Assembly (NCBI GenBank): GCA_945870455.1
Contig: CAMBSL010000019.1
Location: 1-43,095, forward strand
Source of the DNA: Pirellula staleyi DSM 6068
GTDB taxonomy: Bacteria > Planctomycetota > Planctomycetia > Pirellulales > Pirellulaceae
Length of the DNA stretch: 43,095 nucleotides
Direction of reading: 5' to 3'
The stretch's first letter is position 1. Every line of letters starts with the position of its first letter. Positions 40,123 through 43,095 of the stretch are shown piece by piece. The notes under the pieces were generated by a model. It had not been told where the DNA came from. It did no database searches and saw only the letters and a list, made by a program, of their open reading frames with translations. A program made the position numbers and the translations under genes.

Positions 40123-41162
40123 TTCGCCGCACCTTTTGACCATGTGGCCGACGGCCTTGGCTTCGCGAACTTGGACTCACCCATCTTTGAGACGTCAGTC
40201 TCCGGTTCAGTGGTTTGTTCACGCTTCTGAAACCAGAATGGAAACAGCGCAAAACCCCTCTCCCTTCTAAAAGAGACTGCTGATTTAATCCGCATTAATC
40301 CCAACCCGACGCGTTAGCGAGGGACGGTCTGCCCCTCGCTAAGGCAAATCTTTGCGTCTTTGCGTCTTGGCGTGCGTCGCATTTCTGATTTGAGAACGAC
40401 CGGCATTACCGAGGACGAGGAGTTGACTCAACGCAAGTCAAAAACGGCTGACCGAGTGCTTCGCGTGCGTACCATTGTTATCGGCCTTCCCGTCGGCACT
40501 ATCACCGGTAAAAGCCATTTTGCAGGTCCGCTAGGATCGGGTACAATGATCGGCAATGAGGAGATTATCATGACCATAGACGTTCCGCAAGAATTTCAGT
40601 AATCGATGGTACAGCATTGGCTTTGCCGATGTTTTGGTGCGTCACTTCTTTACCTTTGTCTTCTCGAACAACGTCGCTCAGCAAGCTCTCGAGAGGTTCT
40701 TCACACTTACCTGCCCGCAATCATGGGCCACTCTTACGACATTTGAACGACGCTTTGTTCGTTCTGCGTGGAAGGACTGTACCGAGGTTGGAAACAAGGC
40801 TAACATTGGCTCGCGAGCAACCATAACGGTGACACGATCAAAGACAGAATCGACGAGACTCACCGTACGAGACATATGCAAACTCTACCGCCCGATGTTA
40901 AGAGCAAGCCAACAAGCCAATGGTAGGGAAGTGCAAGGAAGCAAAACCCTTTAGCAAACCGAGTACCAACGAGCATCAAAGCAGCCAAGCTGGCGCGGTA
41001 AGGGGCATCCCTAGCGAATCAAGAACTGCCGCTTGGGCTTCTCGAACATGGGATTAAATTCTGGCTAACTTCTTAAGTCCCAAAACAGAGATCGGGCAAT
41101 TGACCGCAGTCCAGGCCGCGTACGTCCCTAGAACAACGACGCAGAATCTAATCCTTTATATG
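40123..41162. other. 1-kb gene-poor region
   Basis: Several short frames exist (for example 40360-40602 and 40634-40954), but none has family features, and their codon use and repeats look non-coding. A truncated antitoxin-like start (MTIDVPQEFQ, 40570-40602) with a GAGGAG site is the only recognisable part. The rest may be degraded genes. No RNA gene was seen. Confidence 0.45.
40570..40602 (+). pseudogene. Truncated ParD-like antitoxin start
   Basis: GAGGAG seven bases upstream is followed by ATG and the ten codons MTIDVPQEFQ, then TAA. This looks like the first residues of ribbon-helix-helix ParD-type antitoxins (MTI.IP.EFE...). The rest of the gene is not recognisable downstream, so a remnant is suggested. 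Such a short match can arise by chance. Confidence 0.25.
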
Positions 41163-41627
41163 TTATCGCGATTTTCTTTTAGCGTGGCGTTCTAGCACAG
41201 CATCTGCCATGAGGTCTGGGGTAAGTTCTCGTTGATTGTTGCCGTCACCAAAGTACTCGCCGGGCCAAAACACCAAATCAGAAATCTGAGTGTCTCCAAA
41301 AGTCTTCTTGATTGTAGAAAACACGTATTGAAGGTACGCATTATCGCATGGGTCGGCAAGCACCTTGGCAAACATTGTCGTCAATCCATCGCGATCTAAG
41401 CCTGGCGAAACTTCGGTTACCCGATCCGTCAATACGCGACGAACATAGTCGATGTGTTCTTCCGCGCCGTAGATTCCCTGAAATTCCGAAAATGGTATGT
41501 CCGTGCCAGCCAATTGATTGAACTCGGCGAGCAGCGAAGCGTCGGAAAATTCGTCTCCACCGTCTAGGCGTGAGGCAATTGTCGCTAGACGTTGCACTAG
41601 TTCTTCATCGAGATTCGGTTGCGGCAT
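41163..41627 (-). CDS. Small acidic hypothetical protein, possible partner of the lectin gene
   Basis: ATG 41627 (MPQPNLDEELVQRLATIASR) gives 154 residues; the frame is open to 41723. The protein is acidic and appears all-helical in its first half. The C-terminal half, VLADPCDNAYLQYVFSTIKK, TFGDTQISDLVFWPGEYFGD and GNNQRELTPDLMADAVLERH, is distinctive, but I cannot assign a family. There is no signal peptide or membrane segment. It lies 92 bp after the bulb-lectin gene on the same strand. A cytosolic acidic protein directly after an exported-type lectin would fit an immunity protein, but this is inference only. Confidence 0.7.
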   Translation of the reverse strand: MPQPNLDEELVQRLATIASRLDGGDEFSDASLLAEFNQLAGTDIPFSEFQGIYGAEEHIDYVRRVLTDRVTEVSPGLDRDGLTTMFAKVLADPCDNAYLQYVFSTIKKTFGDTQISDLVFWPGEYFGDGNNQRELTPDLMADAVLERHAKRKSR

Positions 41628-41719
41628 GATTCGAGGAATTGAAAGCGATAACGGCCGCCGTAACCGGGCGGCGACGAAAGATTGTCCAATGTAAATCCGG
41701 CCGCCTTCGCCGCTCCGGT

Positions 41720-42754
41720 TCACGGCGTGGTTATGCCGCGTTCTGCAGAAGCATCGCGTGGGGTAACACGCGTCATTTCAGCCGCACCGATAGAGGAACA
41801 CCAAACTTTGCCGTCTCGCGTATCAATTATGTATACGCAGTGTTCGGATCCACCATCAGAGGATACGTGATGGAACTGGTATCGTCCGATTTCACTAGAC
41901 AGCTTTTCAGAAGCAGGTTCCAAGATATCCTCGATTTCGACCCGTGGACGTGTTACCCACGGGATTGAAGGTCCACCCGGTATTGGAATTCGGTCTGGTG
42001 GTCCCTCGTGCCCAGGGTCGCGGTCACCACCTGGCTCCGGATCTCCAGGACTCGGTGTTGGATTAACCGGTGTTGGATCAACCGAACCGGTTCCAGATGA
42101 TTGAAAGACGGCACTCCATCCCGGATCCGGTGACGCTGAGAGCCATGTACCGCCGGTGACGCTTTGAAAGGTCGAAAAATGCCGGAAAACAGGAACATGC
42201 GTTTGGATATTCGCGTCAGTGACGGTAACGCCAACATGATCGTATGTTTTGTATACTTGGCGTTGACGTAGATGGGGTGCTGCAACGCCATCATGGCGAC
42301 CAGCGTACGCCCCCCCCGGCCGCACCGCTACACTGGCACCGTTACCCTCTGGCTTTACGTAGATCGTATGGCTCGATTGGTTGTCTACAACAAAACTGCC
42401 AACCTGAAGTGCTTGATCGGGAATGCGCGTGCGAGAGTTCCAAAGTGCTCCACCGCTACCGTAGATTACTAAGTTGCCATCATTCTGAACGATTAACCAC
42501 GCCCCCGTTTTTCCATGTGTTGAAGTATGCCAAAGAGCGCCGGCGTCACCATACAAAACAAAATTGCCATCGCCTTGCATGATAGCTGAATGCGCTCGCT
42601 TTCCGCTTGTGCCCGTTGCCCAGAGAGGGCCAACGCCACGCCAATACAAAACGAGATTATCGTCGCTTTGGAGAATAAGTTCGAATCGTCCATCCGACGA
42701 CCGAAGAGACTTTCCAGGTGAAAGTAGTTGTCCCGGCATTAATCGATCGGACAT
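41720..42754 (-). CDS. Bulb-type mannose-binding lectin domain protein (lectin-like bacteriocin candidate)
   Basis: The 344-residue protein begins at ATG 42754. Residues 1-108 are a B-lectin (GNA-type) domain with three intact mannose-binding motifs QxDxNxVxY: QSDDNLVLY (29-37), QGDGNFVLY (60-68) and QNDGNLVIY (90-98). Next comes a beta-rich module (SSHTIYVKPEGNGASVAVRP, then RQVYKTYDHVGVTVTD), a Pro/Gly/Asp-rich linker (about 225-265) and a C-terminal segment ending GRYQFHHVSSDGGSEHCVYI and IDTRDGKVWCS. No signal peptide is visible. Similar lectin domains occur in LlpA-type bacteriocins, but the C-terminus does not look like a known toxin. A run of eight G at 42310-42317 (on the minus strand) lies in the VRPGGAY codons. 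Confidence 0.85.
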   Translation of the reverse strand: MSDRLMPGQLLSPGKSLRSSDGRFELILQSDDNLVLYWRGVGPLWATGTSGKRAHSAIMQGDGNFVLYGDAGALWHTSTHGKTGAWLIVQNDGNLVIYGSGGALWNSRTRIPDQALQVGSFVVDNQSSHTIYVKPEGNGASVAVRPGGAYAGRHDGVAAPHLRQRQVYKTYDHVGVTVTDANIQTHVPVFRHFSTFQSVTGGTWLSASPDPGWSAVFQSSGTGSVDPTPVNPTPSPGDPEPGGDRDPGHEGPPDRIPIPGGPSIPWVTRPRVEIEDILEPASEKLSSEIGRYQFHHVSSDGGSEHCVYIIDTRDGKVWCSSIGAAEMTRVTPRDASAERGITTP

Positions 42755-43095
42755 AAAGGAAACTCCAAGTAGTAGGGGACATCTAATGGCATAACGATTA
42801 AGTTCACCTGTTTCGCGGAAGTGAACTTGGGTATGGTACCTTGGGCTGATCGCGAAATCAGGTGCAACTTCTGGTTGAACGGTGTTCCATTCGCAACCTC
42901 GCTCGGCACTCCGTTGCTCCTTAGGATTTTACCACAGGCCCATTTACCCGTGGGACGCTTGGCTATCCTTTTTTTACGTTTCTAGTCCGCGACGGAATCC
43001 AATGTGTGCGGACCTTCGGTGTTCTGGGTGGCGTGCCTGTTGATCCTTGGTCGGTTCACGAAGTCGCTTCATGCTGCCTCCGTTTGGTTCGGTAA
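42755..43095. other. Upstream region of the lectin gene, with an attC-like hairpin
   Basis: This 341-bp edge region has no ORF of note. A hairpin at 42790-42835 resembles an integron attC fold (listed separately). The rest reads as non-coding, GC-balanced sequence. The window stops before any further gene can be judged. Confidence 0.45.
42790..42835 (+). other. attC-like hairpin
   Basis: CATAAC (42790-42795) faces GGTATG (42830-42835) with one mismatch. AAGTTCAC (42800-42807) pairs perfectly with GTGAACTT (42821-42828). The GCATAACGA...GTTCAC order matches what I recall of planctomycete attC sites, but the right-hand GTTRRRY core is degraded (GGTATGG). Confidence 0.3.

Noticed and set aside
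40634-40954. 106-codon plus-strand frame
   Set aside because: No family pattern and no RBS. Composition is not like neighbouring genes.

Overview
The window looks like a chromosomal segment of a planctomycete, most likely a Pirellulaceae/Rhodopirellula relative. The reasons are family content rather than any marker: a secreted SHD1-domain protein, Tat-exported TIM-barrel and Gfo/Idh/MocA enzymes, a small protein with the FPTCSEILEVIRDLGY-type motif that I associate with planctomycetes, many lone housekeeping genes with little operon structure, and abundant palindromic intergenic repeats. No rRNA, tRNA or CRISPR array was seen.

Layout. 1-7.3 kb (minus strand) is a type IV pilus/type II secretion operon: pilB-type ATPase, pilT-type ATPase, a second GspE/PilB ATPase, a PilC/GspF membrane platform with an unusual two-helix insertion, and a pseudopilin cut by the window edge. 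7.7-11.8 kb holds a TIM-barrel isomerase, a large protein faintly like BshC, a DPM1-like glycosyltransferase and a small hypothetical. 12.2-17.6 kb holds a secreted Cys-rich protein, a MoxR ATPase, tsaE, an ABC-F ATPase and recR. 17.6-21.9 kb holds a nucleotidyltransferase-like gene, a 65-residue protein, an ABC ATPase abutting thymidine kinase, and an SHD1 protein. Two tandem arrays here appear to grow out of gene 3' ends. 22.3-25.5 kb is a carotenoid-type cluster (a frameshifted CrtC/AttH-like gene, a CruF-like membrane protein, an outer-membrane barrel) followed by a relic of a formylglycine-generating-enzyme-type gene. 25.7-26.5 kb is a HigBA-like toxin-antitoxin pair with a palindromic operator. 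26.8-33.1 kb holds an exported methyltransferase, a repeat-rich secreted protein with a 19-unit NDGPR array, a GT4 glycosyltransferase, an OmpA-type lipoprotein, a HIT protein, a SpoU-type RNA methyltransferase and a thioesterase. 33.2-40.1 kb holds ppc, a Gfo/Idh/MocA oxidoreductase, a two-helix membrane protein and prfC, which seems to start at ATC. The last 3 kb is gene-poor and carries a bulb-lectin protein with a small acidic partner.

Most notable are: a pair of about 147-bp dispersed elements (7445-7592, 33121-33267) with terminal inverted repeats that differ by compensatory changes, the second supplying the ppc stop codon; the non-canonical start of prfC; tandem arrays derived from gene 3' ends; and a possible lectin/partner pair next to an attC-like hairpin. 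Every family name rests on motifs read by eye; no database search was possible.
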